Assembly (NCBI GenBank): GCA_013791855.1
Contig: VMTA01000005.1
Location: 1-64,000 of the forward strand
DNA: 64,000 bases
Direction: 5' to 3'
Source of the DNA: Sideroxydans sp.
Lineage (GTDB): Bacteria > Pseudomonadota > Gammaproteobacteria > Burkholderiales > Gallionellaceae
Shown one piece after another: positions 18,188-26,625 of this stretch (positions are counted from its first letter, which is position 1; each line of letters starts with the position of its first letter). The notes under the pieces were generated by a model. It made no database searches. It saw only the letters and a program-made list of their open reading frames with translations, and had not been told where the DNA came from. The position numbers and the translations under genes are program-made.

Positions 18188-19060
18188 ATGGCCATGAATC
18201 TCTCTGACCTTCGCCTAGCGTTGAACGCGATAAGTTTAGAAGTAACGCACGAAGGTATCCCCCCCGTTTTTTGTTGGACGAAGATGGGGACGGAAGCAGG
18301 TCAATCCTTGGATATGATCTTGCGCCGCAAGGAACTGGAAAGAAGGGCTGGTCAAGGACTTTTTGCTTGGGGCATTGGGAATTCTCTTGGCGTTGCGGCA
18401 ACGCTCGCGAGACAGGAGGCGCTAGGCAATGAGGTGGAAGTACTATTTACACCCATGCGAAGCGCGGCAAAGCATGCTGATGTTTCACCGACTCAAGTGT
18501 TATTGTGGCTTGGTTATCATGATGAAAATGGCGTTGAAGTTCGACTGCCAAGCCACATGATGATTACAAGTCGAGGAAGCCGTGGGCAAAAAGGAGGGTG
18601 GCGCTCTCATTATGCGCTACTGTGTGAAGGGCGGCGCGACATAACTATTCCGGCAAATCTGGGGGCCATTGACGCAAATAATGCAAAGAATTTTGCCAGC
18701 CTCAACCCTCTTGGTGCATCTCAGGTAACGGCGGTTGTTCGATATAAATCAACCTGTGATGAATTACCAGAAAGGCGCTACCCGGTTGCCTTCCGTGCGA
18801 AATTACATGGTCTCGGTTTTGTACGTCTGGCGTCACCTGTTGTGCTAGATAGCGATCTTTTATCCATTTACCACCAAGTCTGCAGGTCTGAGACTGTCCA
18901 AGAATGGATTGAAGGTACTTCGTACCTTAGGCAAAAGGCAGAAGATGCAAAAGCTCAGAAATCCCCCCAGAAAAAACTCTTTGGTGAGATCCTGACAAGA
19001 AAGACTAGGACAGAAGAGTATGTCATATCCTCCAAGAGGCAGATATTAGCTACGGTATAA
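18188..19060 (+). CDS. Unknown-family protein with WG-x-G motif (member 2)
   Basis: 290 residues, start ATG at 18194 or the in-frame ATG at 18188; AAAGGA lies upstream. Residues 1-15 (NLSDLRLALNAIS) echo the start of the BpsA-like protein (NIDLRAAINAIS). Residues about 28-68 (TKMGTEAGQSLDMILRRKE, then FAWGIGNSLG) match the protein at 15528. The order of shared blocks continues through a D-x-P segment and a glycine/arginine turn. The C-terminal tail is basic (KAQKSPQKKLFGEILTRKTR), suggesting nucleic acid contact. No enzyme family recognised. It is divergent from the XRE/ImmA/PIN operon. Confidence 0.7.
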   Translation: MAMNLSDLRLALNAISLEVTHEGIPPVFCWTKMGTEAGQSLDMILRRKELERRAGQGLFAWGIGNSLGVAATLARQEALGNEVEVLFTPMRSAAKHADVSPTQVLLWLGYHDENGVEVRLPSHMMITSRGSRGQKGGWRSHYALLCEGRRDITIPANLGAIDANNAKNFASLNPLGASQVTAVVRYKSTCDELPERRYPVAFRAKLHGLGFVRLASPVVLDSDLLSIYHQVCRSETVQEWIEGTSYLRQKAEDAKAQKSPQKKLFGEILTRKTRTEEYVISSKRQILATV

Positions 19061-19131
19061 GGCTTATTGATTGGTAGGTGTAGTAGTCAAATCATTTACC
19101 GCGTTAGCTATTTAGTCCGCACCTTTCAAAT

Positions 19132-19210
19132 TGCGGACATCGCGAAAGAAAAGTCGTTGGGGCTGCAATGGCCGAGCTGCCGTCCTGGCAGCTCATCGGT
19201 GCGGACATCG
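19132..19210. repeat. Copy B of the interspersed element, flanked by 11-bp direct repeats
   Basis: The core at 19170-19199 contains the dyad GAGCTGCC-GTCCT-GGCAGCTC and matches copy A at 25 of 30 bases. It is bracketed by perfect direct repeats TGCGGACATCG at 19132-19142 and 19200-19210. An inverted GTCCGCA occurs at 19115. It lies in the 196-bp gap between the convergent genes ending at 19060 and 19257. It could serve as a bidirectional transcript end or be a small mobile or scattered element; no T-run is seen. Confidence 0.55.
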
Positions 19211-19256
19211 AATAGCTGGAGTAGCAAGAACCAAAGCGGACCTGGAGTTTGTCTTC

Positions 19257-22200
19257 TCACGTGTTGCTGATTTGTGCCCTTATAGCCAAATCGATAACAA
19301 TCACTTCTATCTCCTCAATGCCGTCAAATTCGTCAGCGATGTCTTGCCAGTAGAGTTTAAGTGCCCTAGCCAGTTCATTTAATCCTACGAGGCGGCCACC
19401 GATCTTCCATCGCTTTTGGGGATCTAATTTTTGTGAGACCAATAGAATCACGCCGCATCCAGCACTTTCTTCCCGCAGATAATCGCCCACCAACTGGTTC
19501 CGCAGACGTTCGCATAGTTTTGGGCCAGACCAACCCTTGTCGAGCAATTTCAGTTCGATAGGCATTGGTGAATGCACGTTTGTATTGTCCAGCCAGATAT
19601 CCATGCGCTGGCTGTTGGCAAGCTCTGGCTCCTGCGCAGTTCTGTATTGCTCGCGGCACTGCTGGTTAAGCCAACCGGCTATCAACTTGCGCATCTCGGT
19701 TTCGCTATTGGCACGCTGCCAAGTCTCCCAAGGACTATCGTTACCGCGCTCTACCCAGTTCTTCAGATCATGCAAGCGGTGCACTGCCAGATCAAAAAGC
19801 TGCCGATGTGTTACGGGGGTGATTGTTTGCTTAAAATTAAATGTGCTGACCTGCTCAGCTGTCCATGGCTCCAAGTCGCCATCCTCTTCGGCTCGCTTAT
19901 AGGCGCGCTTGATCATCCAGGGACGATAATCGGGCTCGGGGTGTTCGCGGATCAGTTGCTTGATGGCCGAATAGCTCGCTTTGCCTGGAATTTCCGATAT
20001 AAGGTTAAACAGTCTGTTGCGCGCATCCTGGGCATCGTCGCGCAGTTTTGGGGAATACACGCCACCGTCCGCACGGTTGATGTCTTCTTTAGCCCGAATG
20101 TACCGATGCATCAGGATATATAGCGATTTCAGATGCTCTGCTGTGCGAAAACGGCCAATACTTGGACCACCATCGTTCATATTCCTGTCACCCATCAGCG
20201 CTGTGATGAATATCTGGGCTGCGTGCGTTGCGGCATCCTCATCGAGGCCAGATAGCCATTGCGAGACTTCAGGAATACCATTTATAGGATCGCAATCGAC
20301 GCGCAGCGCGTACCACCAAGAAATGGAGTCTGAGCCAGTGGTCTGTGCTATCTGTCGGCTAGCAAGCGCCGCCAGCTCAGCAGGGTCGGTTCCGCCTTTG
20401 GCCAATATCTGCAAGCAATAGTGTCGGTTGGTATCGGCTCGTAAGGGATTGGCATGTACCCATTCCAGTAAATCTGGAGCAATCGCATGATGAAGCCAAG
20501 GTGCATGGTAAACCACATCACTAAGAATGTAGTGCATTGGCTTTTCCGGTTCTGCATTCTCCAGTTCCCAGCGTAATTCCTGCCACACAGCGTCTTTGAC
20601 CAAGGCGGGAAATGCCCGATACATAAGTTCAAACCAACTGGGAAACCCGTTTAATTCCCAAGTGATGTACCGCAATGCGTGCCGTACTTGTGACTCGTTC
20701 AAATTGTGTGGAAAAGCGGTAGTCTCAGTTGCCTCTATTTCTAATCCGGCCATTGCGAATATCAATTTGTTCGGTATCTGGTTATCTCTATTAACCCCCT
20801 CAGATTGCAGGGGCGGCACATAGTGTCGCCAACGGTTGACTGCAGCATCGCGGTAAGCACGCGCGACGTCATCACCGAAGTTTGGGATGAGTGCCTGCCA
20901 GTTCGCATTGCTTAATCGGTCAGTTGCCGAATGATGATCCCGCAATTCGCACATCAGCCAATATTGATCATATGTAAATTCGTCCGGTTTCAAATTCGGA
21001 GGATTGCGTACCCGATCCGGATTGGCGCGTAGCTCCGCTATCCATGTGTCGCGAACCTGCTTATCTCGCATTTCCTTCTCGTTCCGTCCTCGCAAATACT
21101 CTGCATGTTCTTCTTCTTGCCTTCGCAGCACCTCTGACACTGGCGGGTTGAGCAGAATGTCCAACTGATGCTGCAAGACGTCATCAGTGGCAACGACTTC
21201 TTGCAGATTACTAAGTATTTGTATTGGCCTCTCTGCTTGCGTGTAGACCCGAAACGCTGTACTTAGTGCGACCAATCTATCCGCCTGCAACTCGCGAGTA
21301 CGCATGTAGCCAAGCAACCTTGGTAGGCTAGCCGTATCGAAGTTCCAATAATGGCCAAGCCAAGAAACAGACCAATCGTCATTCAATGGTTCACTTGAAT
21401 TTTCGGCTTTGGCAGTACGCGCCTGTTCGATGCTGGCCCAATAGAGGGCATCATTAAGTTCTGGCCAATCTGGGACTAGTGTCGGCAAATTACCCTTATG
21501 CTCGCCAAGATCATATTCGGACCAATGACGTAACGCTGGCGCCATTAGCATAATGGATAGAGCCGACCGGCCGATCACCACCGCGCTGCGCGTATCTATC
21601 AATCTTTCTACGGCATGCAAAGCGGGACTCAATAACCAGGCATATCCCTCCGAAACACGGCATTCTCGTCGTTCAACATAAGGTTGCATATCGAGATATT
21701 TGCTCAGACCGTCGAGTAATTTGGCGATTTCTTCTTGAGCCCTGCCAACTGGAAGTCGTTCAACAAATGCATGCAGTGCGCTTCCGAGACCGCTGCTCTT
21801 GTACCGTTCATATGGCGGTAATTTCCCCAATGAAACCAACAGATATTCGATGCTGCTGCTATCGGATTTCGCCCCATCAACCAACTCCGCAAGCAGTTTT
21901 CGCGGAAGCTGAGCATCGCTTTCGTTAAGCTTTTGCCACATGCGTTGATATTGCTCGACTGAGCCACAAGTCATTACTGCGCGAGCCGATGCTATTCGCG
22001 CATAAATTCCACGCGATCTCTCTACTGCAATATCAACAAATGGGGCTATGCAGCTTTCCATTTCTCCCTGCCAGACCAGCCTGCCGAGAAAGAAAATGGC
22101 ATCGTCGTTATCACAGTAGTTATGGATAAGTTGCTGGACATCTTCGGATAGGTCTAAATTCGCGATCCGAGCAATCGCGTGGTTGTCACGTGCGGTACGG

Positions 22201-23561
22201 TCATCTTCATCCGAAACAATCCGACGGACAATGTCTGTCAAAATCCGCCTCCTTACCAATAATGGCAGACGGGACGGGTCGCCACCTTCAACGGCAATTT
22301 CAGGATGAATGTCCAGCGCTCTACGACAGATTTCATCATCTAGCAAGATAAGCCATGGCAAAACCGGTCGTAGCCTAGGCGCAACAAGTTTTTCACCATA
22401 ATGCTCGCGGAAGAACAGCGCTTCGACGGAATGGCGACTATGACCTGCCTGAAGCAACCCTTCGAACCATTCTGCTGCAAGCAATTCGCGCACATCACGA
22501 TGCCGAAATCGCACTGCTCCATAAATGATGTCGTTGAAAATCCCTCGCTCCAATAGCGCGCGCACATCCTTGGGGTCCCAATCTGCAAGAACAGATTCCG
22601 CTTCGATGCCAGGCTTGACCGGTACAGCATCGGGCACATTAAGGCCTGCCTGGCCCGTCAATAAAACGGCGGCGGCCAAACGTCGGGCACCATCTCTTGC
22701 CCGTTCAAGATTCAGTGGTTGGCGCTGTGCCCGATTACTGTTGTGGTCGTCGCGCAACCTCTTGTCAATGTTGTGGCGAAGCAGTTCCAGACGGCCGCCC
22801 AGTGCCTTATCCTCAGCCCATTTGATTAGAATGCCTTCGAGATCAAACGGGCGCTCTGCCAGACCCCAAAGGTTGGCGCGTTCAATTTCAAGCAACAGTT
22901 GATCAACTTCATTTGCTTCACGTGCTATGCAAAAGCGCCGAACCCTATCTTTATCCAAGGGGCGCATAGTGTAGATAGTGAGTGCGCTTTGCCGTTCAGT
23001 TTGCTGAACTACCTCATCTCCGTCACCCACCTGTGGGGCCGGAAGAAATAGGAGTTCATCCAACAATTTTCTATCTTCCTTCGGACGCCATGCGTAGGGT
23101 CGACTGGACAGGTAGATATGGGCTCTGTAAGCACTTTCTTTTATACTTTTCGCGAAGAGGCGCAATGCTTTTTCGAAGTCTCTCGGATTTTCAAGTCGTG
23201 CCTCATCGACAGAATCCAGGAAAAACCATGCCTCCCCCGCCGACTGTTGCCATGATTGGAATTGAGCTTCATCACCTATGTCAAACGCCTTATAGAAATC
23301 GGCTTCAATATCCTCAATACAGATAAAGAAGGCTGGCTTCCCTTTATTCGACAGTACTCTCGCACGCTGCCGCAACTCCTCGGTTTTGCCTGCTCCGGCT
23401 TCCGCCAAAATGACACAACGAAATTCGCTATCCAAATCATTCCAAGTTTTTGGTTTGACATGGCCCCAGATCGAGAGGATTTCATCAGTTTCCGCCTCTT
23501 CTTGACTTTTTGGGACAGGCGAAAATTGTCGTTCTAATTGAACATAGCTTTCCATCCGCAC
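19257..23561 (-). CDS. NACHT-type STAND ATPase with C-terminal PD-(D/E)XK-like nuclease domain
   Basis: 1434 residues. Near the N-terminus, VILAEAGAGKTEELRQRA is the Walker A loop of a NACHT/STAND ATPase. FFLDSVDEARL is the Walker B/D-E region and IYLSSRPYAW resembles sensor 1. A long helical middle (about 300-1250) lacks clear repeats but has the length of a target-sensing superstructure. The end (about 1340-1400) shows MDIWLD, then PIELKLLDKG, a D-x(n)-E-x-K nuclease-like site. STAND proteins of this size are known anti-phage sensors in bacteria. Most described ones put the nuclease at the N-terminus, so a C-terminal one would be a variant layout. It is a single-gene unit with no partner on its strand. 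Confidence 0.75.
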   Translation of the reverse strand: MRMESYVQLERQFSPVPKSQEEAETDEILSIWGHVKPKTWNDLDSEFRCVILAEAGAGKTEELRQRARVLSNKGKPAFFICIEDIEADFYKAFDIGDEAQFQSWQQSAGEAWFFLDSVDEARLENPRDFEKALRLFAKSIKESAYRAHIYLSSRPYAWRPKEDRKLLDELLFLPAPQVGDGDEVVQQTERQSALTIYTMRPLDKDRVRRFCIAREANEVDQLLLEIERANLWGLAERPFDLEGILIKWAEDKALGGRLELLRHNIDKRLRDDHNSNRAQRQPLNLERARDGARRLAAAVLLTGQAGLNVPDAVPVKPGIEAESVLADWDPKDVRALLERGIFNDIIYGAVRFRHRDVRELLAAEWFEGLLQAGHSRHSVEALFFREHYGEKLVAPRLRPVLPWLILLDDEICRRALDIHPEIAVEGGDPSRLPLLVRRRILTDIVRRIVSDEDDRTARDNHAIARIANLDLSEDVQQLIHNYCDNDDAIFFLGRLVWQGEMESCIAPFVDIAVERSRGIYARIASARAVMTCGSVEQYQRMWQKLNESDAQLPRKLLAELVDGAKSDSSSIEYLLVSLGKLPPYERYKSSGLGSALHAFVERLPVGRAQEEIAKLLDGLSKYLDMQPYVERRECRVSEGYAWLLSPALHAVERLIDTRSAVVIGRSALSIMLMAPALRHWSEYDLGEHKGNLPTLVPDWPELNDALYWASIEQARTAKAENSSEPLNDDWSVSWLGHYWNFDTASLPRLLGYMRTRELQADRLVALSTAFRVYTQAERPIQILSNLQEVVATDDVLQHQLDILLNPPVSEVLRRQEEEHAEYLRGRNEKEMRDKQVRDTWIAELRANPDRVRNPPNLKPDEFTYDQYWLMCELRDHHSATDRLSNANWQALIPNFGDDVARAYRDAAVNRWRHYVPPLQSEGVNRDNQIPNKLIFAMAGLEIEATETTAFPHNLNESQVRHALRYITWELNGFPSWFELMYRAFPALVKDAVWQELRWELENAEPEKPMHYILSDVVYHAPWLHHAIAPDLLEWVHANPLRADTNRHYCLQILAKGGTDPAELAALASRQIAQTTGSDSISWWYALRVDCDPINGIPEVSQWLSGLDEDAATHAAQIFITALMGDRNMNDGGPSIGRFRTAEHLKSLYILMHRYIRAKEDINRADGGVYSPKLRDDAQDARNRLFNLISEIPGKASYSAIKQLIREHPEPDYRPWMIKRAYKRAEEDGDLEPWTAEQVSTFNFKQTITPVTHRQLFDLAVHRLHDLKNWVERGNDSPWETWQRANSETEMRKLIAGWLNQQCREQYRTAQEPELANSQRMDIWLDNTNVHSPMPIELKLLDKGWSGPKLCERLRNQLVGDYLREESAGCGVILLVSQKLDPQKRWKIGGRLVGLNELARALKLYWQDIADEFDGIEEIEVIVIDLAIRAQISNT

Positions 23562-23888
23562 TCTCTACTCATGTGATTGCATATTTGGGGGCCGCGATAA
23601 AGAGGAGCATTACTCTTCACCCACTTTTGCCACGTAATATACACCGCCCACCAACGCTGAGCAGGAGTAGGCCAAACGATTTACAAAACATATATTTCTT
23701 CTTGGCGGCCTACGGAATGACTGCTTCTGGCACACAGCATCGTACTGATGCAGTCACCTTGAGTTCCGCAATGGCCGAATTGCCGCCAAGACTGACCTTA
23801 AGTCTTTGCAGCCTATGGGCTACAATGCAAATGCAATATTCATAGAGTGCTACTTAAAACACCGTGAACAATCCTAGGAGGATTAATT
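23562..23888. other. 327-bp divergent intergenic region
   Basis: Separates the STAND gene and the XRE coiled-coil gene, so it must hold both promoters. It also carries a partial third copy (about 23771-23786, AATGGCCGAATTGCCG) of the interspersed element. No protein-coding remnant recognised. Confidence 0.4.
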
Positions 23889-24317
23889 GTGGCCAATCTT
23901 ACGTCAATGTTGAAGGATGAGATCTCGCGAATTTCTCGCAAAGAGATACGTGGTGAGACTGACAAACTCAAAAAGACATCTTCTCAATACCGTTCAGAAA
24001 TCGCGTCACTGAAGCGGCGTGCATCATCTCTTGAGCTGCAAGTTGGCCGATTGGAAAAGCTCGTTTCAAAATTGGCTGGTGAGGCGCCCTCCTCCGAGCC
24101 TGCGAGCAAACCGCGTTTTACAGCGAAGGGATTCAAGTCCCATCGAAATCGTTTGGGTTTGAGCGCAGAAGCAGCCGGCTCCCTTCTTGGAGTGTCCGCA
24201 CAGACCATCTACAGTTGGGAGGCTGGTAAGTCGAATCCGCGAGCTTCACAAATGGAAAGGGTCGTAGCTTTAAGGGCGCTGGGGAAGCGAGCGGCCGCTG
24301 AACTGCTTAACCGTTGA
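23889..24317 (+). CDS. Coiled-coil plus XRE helix-turn-helix protein
   Basis: 142 residues from GTG at 23889, with a perfect AGGAGG seven bases upstream. Residues 1-65 form a heptad-rich coiled coil (LKRRASSLELQVGRLEKLV). Residues 80-135 hold an XRE domain (GFKSHRNRLGLSAEAAGSLL, then SAQTIYSWEAGKSNPRAS). Similar proteins are common in proteobacteria as orphan DNA-binding factors. It is divergent from the STAND gene, which it may regulate, and ends at a strong palindromic terminator shared with the next gene. Confidence 0.8.
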   Translation: MANLTSMLKDEISRISRKEIRGETDKLKKTSSQYRSEIASLKRRASSLELQVGRLEKLVSKLAGEAPSSEPASKPRFTAKGFKSHRNRLGLSAEAAGSLLGVSAQTIYSWEAGKSNPRASQMERVVALRALGKRAAAELLNR

Positions 24318-24322
24318 AGATG

Positions 24323-24349
24323 CTCTATGGGGGTATAGCCCCCATAGAG
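24323..24349. terminator. Bidirectional hairpin between convergent genes
   Basis: A perfect 11-base dyad, CTCTATGGGGG / CCCCCATAGAG, with a 5-base loop TATAG, lies exactly between the stops at 24317 and 24351. T-runs are weak, but the place and strength support a terminator for both strands. Confidence 0.75.
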
Positions 24350-24350
24350 A

Positions 24351-24596
24351 CTAACCAAAAACGCCCTTCCGAAAAATCGATACAACGTTCGTTCCGGCGA
24401 ATTCCTTGTGCTCTTCAGTCATCTCGACGGAGCGCTTGATCAGATCACCGAATGAGCCAGGAATCTGCTCCCCCTCCACAAGGCCGGCAATCTCATCCTT
24501 GATGCATTTGGGCGCCCGCCCGATGGCATGAGCCATTCTTTCTGGCCGCACCAGCCCATCGATCATCTCTTCCGTGTTTTGTTGTTGCTCATCCAT
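24351..24596 (-). CDS. Small hypothetical protein
   Basis: 81 residues (MDEQQQNTEEMIDGLVRPER...), acidic, predicted helical, with no recognisable motif, signal or membrane segment. It is convergent with the coiled-coil regulator and shares its terminator hairpin. The ribosome site is weak. Support is a complete frame with balanced composition and a well-placed terminator. Confidence 0.5.
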   Translation of the reverse strand: MDEQQQNTEEMIDGLVRPERMAHAIGRAPKCIKDEIAGLVEGEQIPGSFGDLIKRSVEMTEEHKEFAGTNVVSIFRKGVFG

Positions 24597-24945
24597 GGTG
24601 TCGCACTCTGTTGTATGGTGTCGATTGCATTTTAGATCACGGCATTGATACTTGTATTTGCAGGCACATTGGGCTGTTTTGAACGGTGGCTTGTATTTCC
24701 TGCCATTTTATTCGCGAAAAGTGTAGTTCCTGATAATCAGGATTATCAGGAATGCGGGTTGCAGCGCCATCTGTTCACTACCATTCATCTTTTCTGATAT
24801 TCTGCCAACTGGCTGGATTGAAGCCTGCTGCCCACCTTGGCATACCCGGACGGGACAATCATCACAAAATTAGCATTCGAGATTCCTTTCATGCGGGTCT
24901 CAGCAGTGGGCACTGAATTTCCGCGCTATTGATAGGAGTTTAACA
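24597..24945. promoter_or_regulatory. Intergenic region with a 26-bp perfect palindrome
   Basis: At 24727-24752 lies TTCCTGATAAT-CAGG-ATTATCAGGAA, a perfect dyad with 11-base arms and a 4-base centre. This is the size of an operator for a dimeric or tetrameric regulator. It sits 131 bp before the gene on the minus strand starts and 194 bp before the start at 24946, so either could be its target. Inside it CCTGATAATCAGG and CAGGATTATCAGG overlap, giving two half-overlapping dyads. No T-run. Confidence 0.55.
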
Positions 24946-25476
24946 ATGCGTACACAAATCATCATTACTTCGGCATCCGTCGAAAAGCTCAAGCAAAAGG
25001 CACGAAAGCTCAAAAGGGAAAGCGGCATTTCTCACCATGAAGCTTTGGATCTCGTAGCCAAAGAGGTTCACTTCAATCACTGGCATCATGTTGCCGAATC
25101 AGCAAAGGCATTCGAACCAACCGAACGGGCGTACTACTTCGGCGTGATCATTGCGATGGATGTTAAAGATGCGATGGACTTCCGTGATCCATCTGGCAGA
25201 TTCGTTGAAGATTCATCTGCGTTCGCACTTTGCGCTGATGACATATACAGATATATCCGCGAAGCAGATGAAGACGCCGACATGCTTGCTACTGATCCTC
25301 ACTACGAAGAGGACAGGCTGGAATGGATGGAAGAAGGGCTGATGAATTTTGTATTCTTCCGATACACGGCTTCAACCGTTCCTGGAAGCGTGGATGGAGT
25401 CGCGGGGATTGTTGACGAGTGCTCGTTCTGGCCTCCTGAATTCATCTGGTACAAAAACTCCTTCCAAGAGTGGTGA
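24946..25476 (+). CDS. Hypothetical protein with a Glyoxalase_8-like N-terminal helical module
   Basis: 176 residues; ATG at 24946 with AGGAG at normal distance. Residues 10-50 (LKQKARKLKRESG, then SHHEALDLVAKEVHFNHW) resemble the short helical module called glyoxalase-related (PF20066) that occurs at the ends of many unrelated accessory proteins. The remaining 120 residues are very acidic and aromatic (YRYIREADEDADMLATDP) and unrecognised. It is followed by a good intrinsic terminator and is monocistronic. Confidence 0.6.
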   Translation: MRTQIIITSASVEKLKQKARKLKRESGISHHEALDLVAKEVHFNHWHHVAESAKAFEPTERAYYFGVIIAMDVKDAMDFRDPSGRFVEDSSAFALCADDIYRYIREADEDADMLATDPHYEEDRLEWMEEGLMNFVFFRYTASTVPGSVDGVAGIVDECSFWPPEFIWYKNSFQEW

Positions 25477-25547
25477 AAAACGACTCATGGCGATGATTAA
25501 GGTAAAGACGTCGGTTCGTTAAATATGATTCCGATTGCTTCACTATA

Positions 25548-25580
25548 AACGGGCAGCTTTAAAAGATGCCCGTTTTTCTT
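25548..25580 (+). terminator. Rho-independent terminator
   Basis: AACGGGCA and TGCCCGTT pair around an 11-base loop and are followed by TTTCTT on the plus strand, 72 bp after the stop at 25476. On the minus strand the stem is followed by TTTATAG, so it may also serve the converging gene at 25665. Confidence 0.88.
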
Positions 25581-25664
25581 ATGGCAGATCCTCGCCGAAA
25601 GCAGTCCATCAGAATGCAAGGAAATGAGGCTGCTTTACGCAGGAATCCGAACTGCTTTGATGCG

Positions 25665-26135
25665 TCACTGATAACCAATTCTTGCAACAGATTTTAGGGT
25701 CACAACAGGCAGGTCCCTGTGTATCGAGGGCTTGTTCCCGTCCCGTTTGCGTGTCTCCGCCGCCTGCCTGACCCAGTTTTCTGGGTCCTGAAGCGCTTTC
25801 TGCAACTGTTCTTCACTCAGATCGCCGCAACGTACAGCGACTTGTCTGATTCCCTCATCATGGTGGGAAAGCATCATATCCAGGTGCGTAGGAAACATAC
25901 ATGCCACAGAAAGGTTGAGCTTACCAGCCGCCCAATGAACTCCAGAATCGAAAGCATAATCCGGCAGCCGGGATTCAATCTCGCGTTGTGCTACGGACAG
26001 ATTTGAGAGAACACGACCGGTCAGGAGTTGGCCATCTGAAATGCTTGCCGCTGTAACAGCGCAGAGATGGGGCGTATGGCTTTCCATGCGTTGCAGTTTC
26101 TCGAAAAGCATCTCTGCCGTCTCTTGGGCGGACAA
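25665..26135 (-). CDS. Hypothetical protein with leucine-rich-variant-like repeats; start region possibly frameshifted
   Basis: 156 residues if read from TTG at 26135. The C-terminal half (LSHHDEGIRQVAVRCGDLSEE, next unit DPENWVRQAAE) has the VR-x2-A spacing of LRV/HEAT-like repeats, seen in protein-binding proteins. No ribosome site precedes the TTG. The frame stays open upstream to about 26180 (QNENLKVIIDQL) but has no ATG. The ATG at 26181, which does have AAGGG upstream, runs into TGA after five codons in the neighbouring frame. A one-base shift near 26164 would join them. Either the gene is broken or it starts at a rare codon. Confidence 0.5.
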   Translation of the reverse strand: MSAQETAEMLFEKLQRMESHTPHLCAVTAASISDGQLLTGRVLSNLSVAQREIESRLPDYAFDSGVHWAAGKLNLSVACMFPTHLDMMLSHHDEGIRQVAVRCGDLSEEQLQKALQDPENWVRQAAETRKRDGNKPSIHRDLPVVTLKSVARIGYQ

Positions 26136-26267
26136 TAGTTGATCGATGATGACTTTCAGGTTTTCATTCTGATGACGACATGGCTATCCCTTGAAGTTCA
26201 ATTTTCGTCGAGAGGACTTGGTTGATAACGAAAGCAGTGTTTATCCGTAAATCACGCTAGTAGAACC

Positions 26268-26570
26268 TCAAGGATGCGGGCTACCATAATCGACGCGCGC
26301 GCGCAGTTCTAGACCGGCCTTGAAGCGCGGGACATATTTTCCGGGAACGGGAACTGAGACCCCATTCTTGGGATTGCGCCCCATCCGCGGAGGACGGTAA
26401 TTAAGACCGAAACTGCCGAAACCGCGGATCTCAGTCCGCCCTCCCCTGGACATGGTGTCAGCCATGGCATCCAAGATAACAGTGACTACCAGTTCTGAAT
26501 CTCTGATGGTGAATTTCGGAAAACGATCAGCCAGTTTTTTTATAAGTTCAGAGCGTGTCATTGGATTCAA
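26268..26570 (-). CDS. IHF-beta-like DNA-bending protein
   Basis: About 97-100 residues; the true start may be the second methionine ([15 protein letters not shown]). It carries the HU/IHF fold with the signature [21 protein letters not shown], where the proline-tipped beta arm inserts in the DNA minor groove. IHF-beta forms a heterodimer with IHF-alpha and bends DNA at specific sites, for instance during phage integration. This copy diverges from the usual IhfB in its C-terminal tail. It lies downstream of an HU gene at the edge of the accessory block, so it may be a supernumerary copy and not the main chromosomal ihfB. Confidence 0.88.
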   Translation of the reverse strand: MNPMTRSELIKKLADRFPKFTIRDSELVVTVILDAMADTMSRGGRTEIRGFGSFGLNYRPPRMGRNPKNGVSVPVPGKYVPRFKAGLELRARVDYGSPHP

Positions 26571-26577
26571 CTTGAAA

Positions 26578-26605
26578 GGCCGCCAGCCTCACTGAGGTAG
26601 CGGCC
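26578..26605 (-). terminator. Hairpin after the HU-like gene
   Basis: GGCCGC / GCGGCC arms enclose a smaller CCTCAGTGAGG dyad, followed by TTTC on the minus strand. It probably ends or attenuates the HU-like transcript before the IHF-like gene. Confidence 0.55.
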
Positions 26606-26625
26606 CTCATAAAGGATCAGTATGC

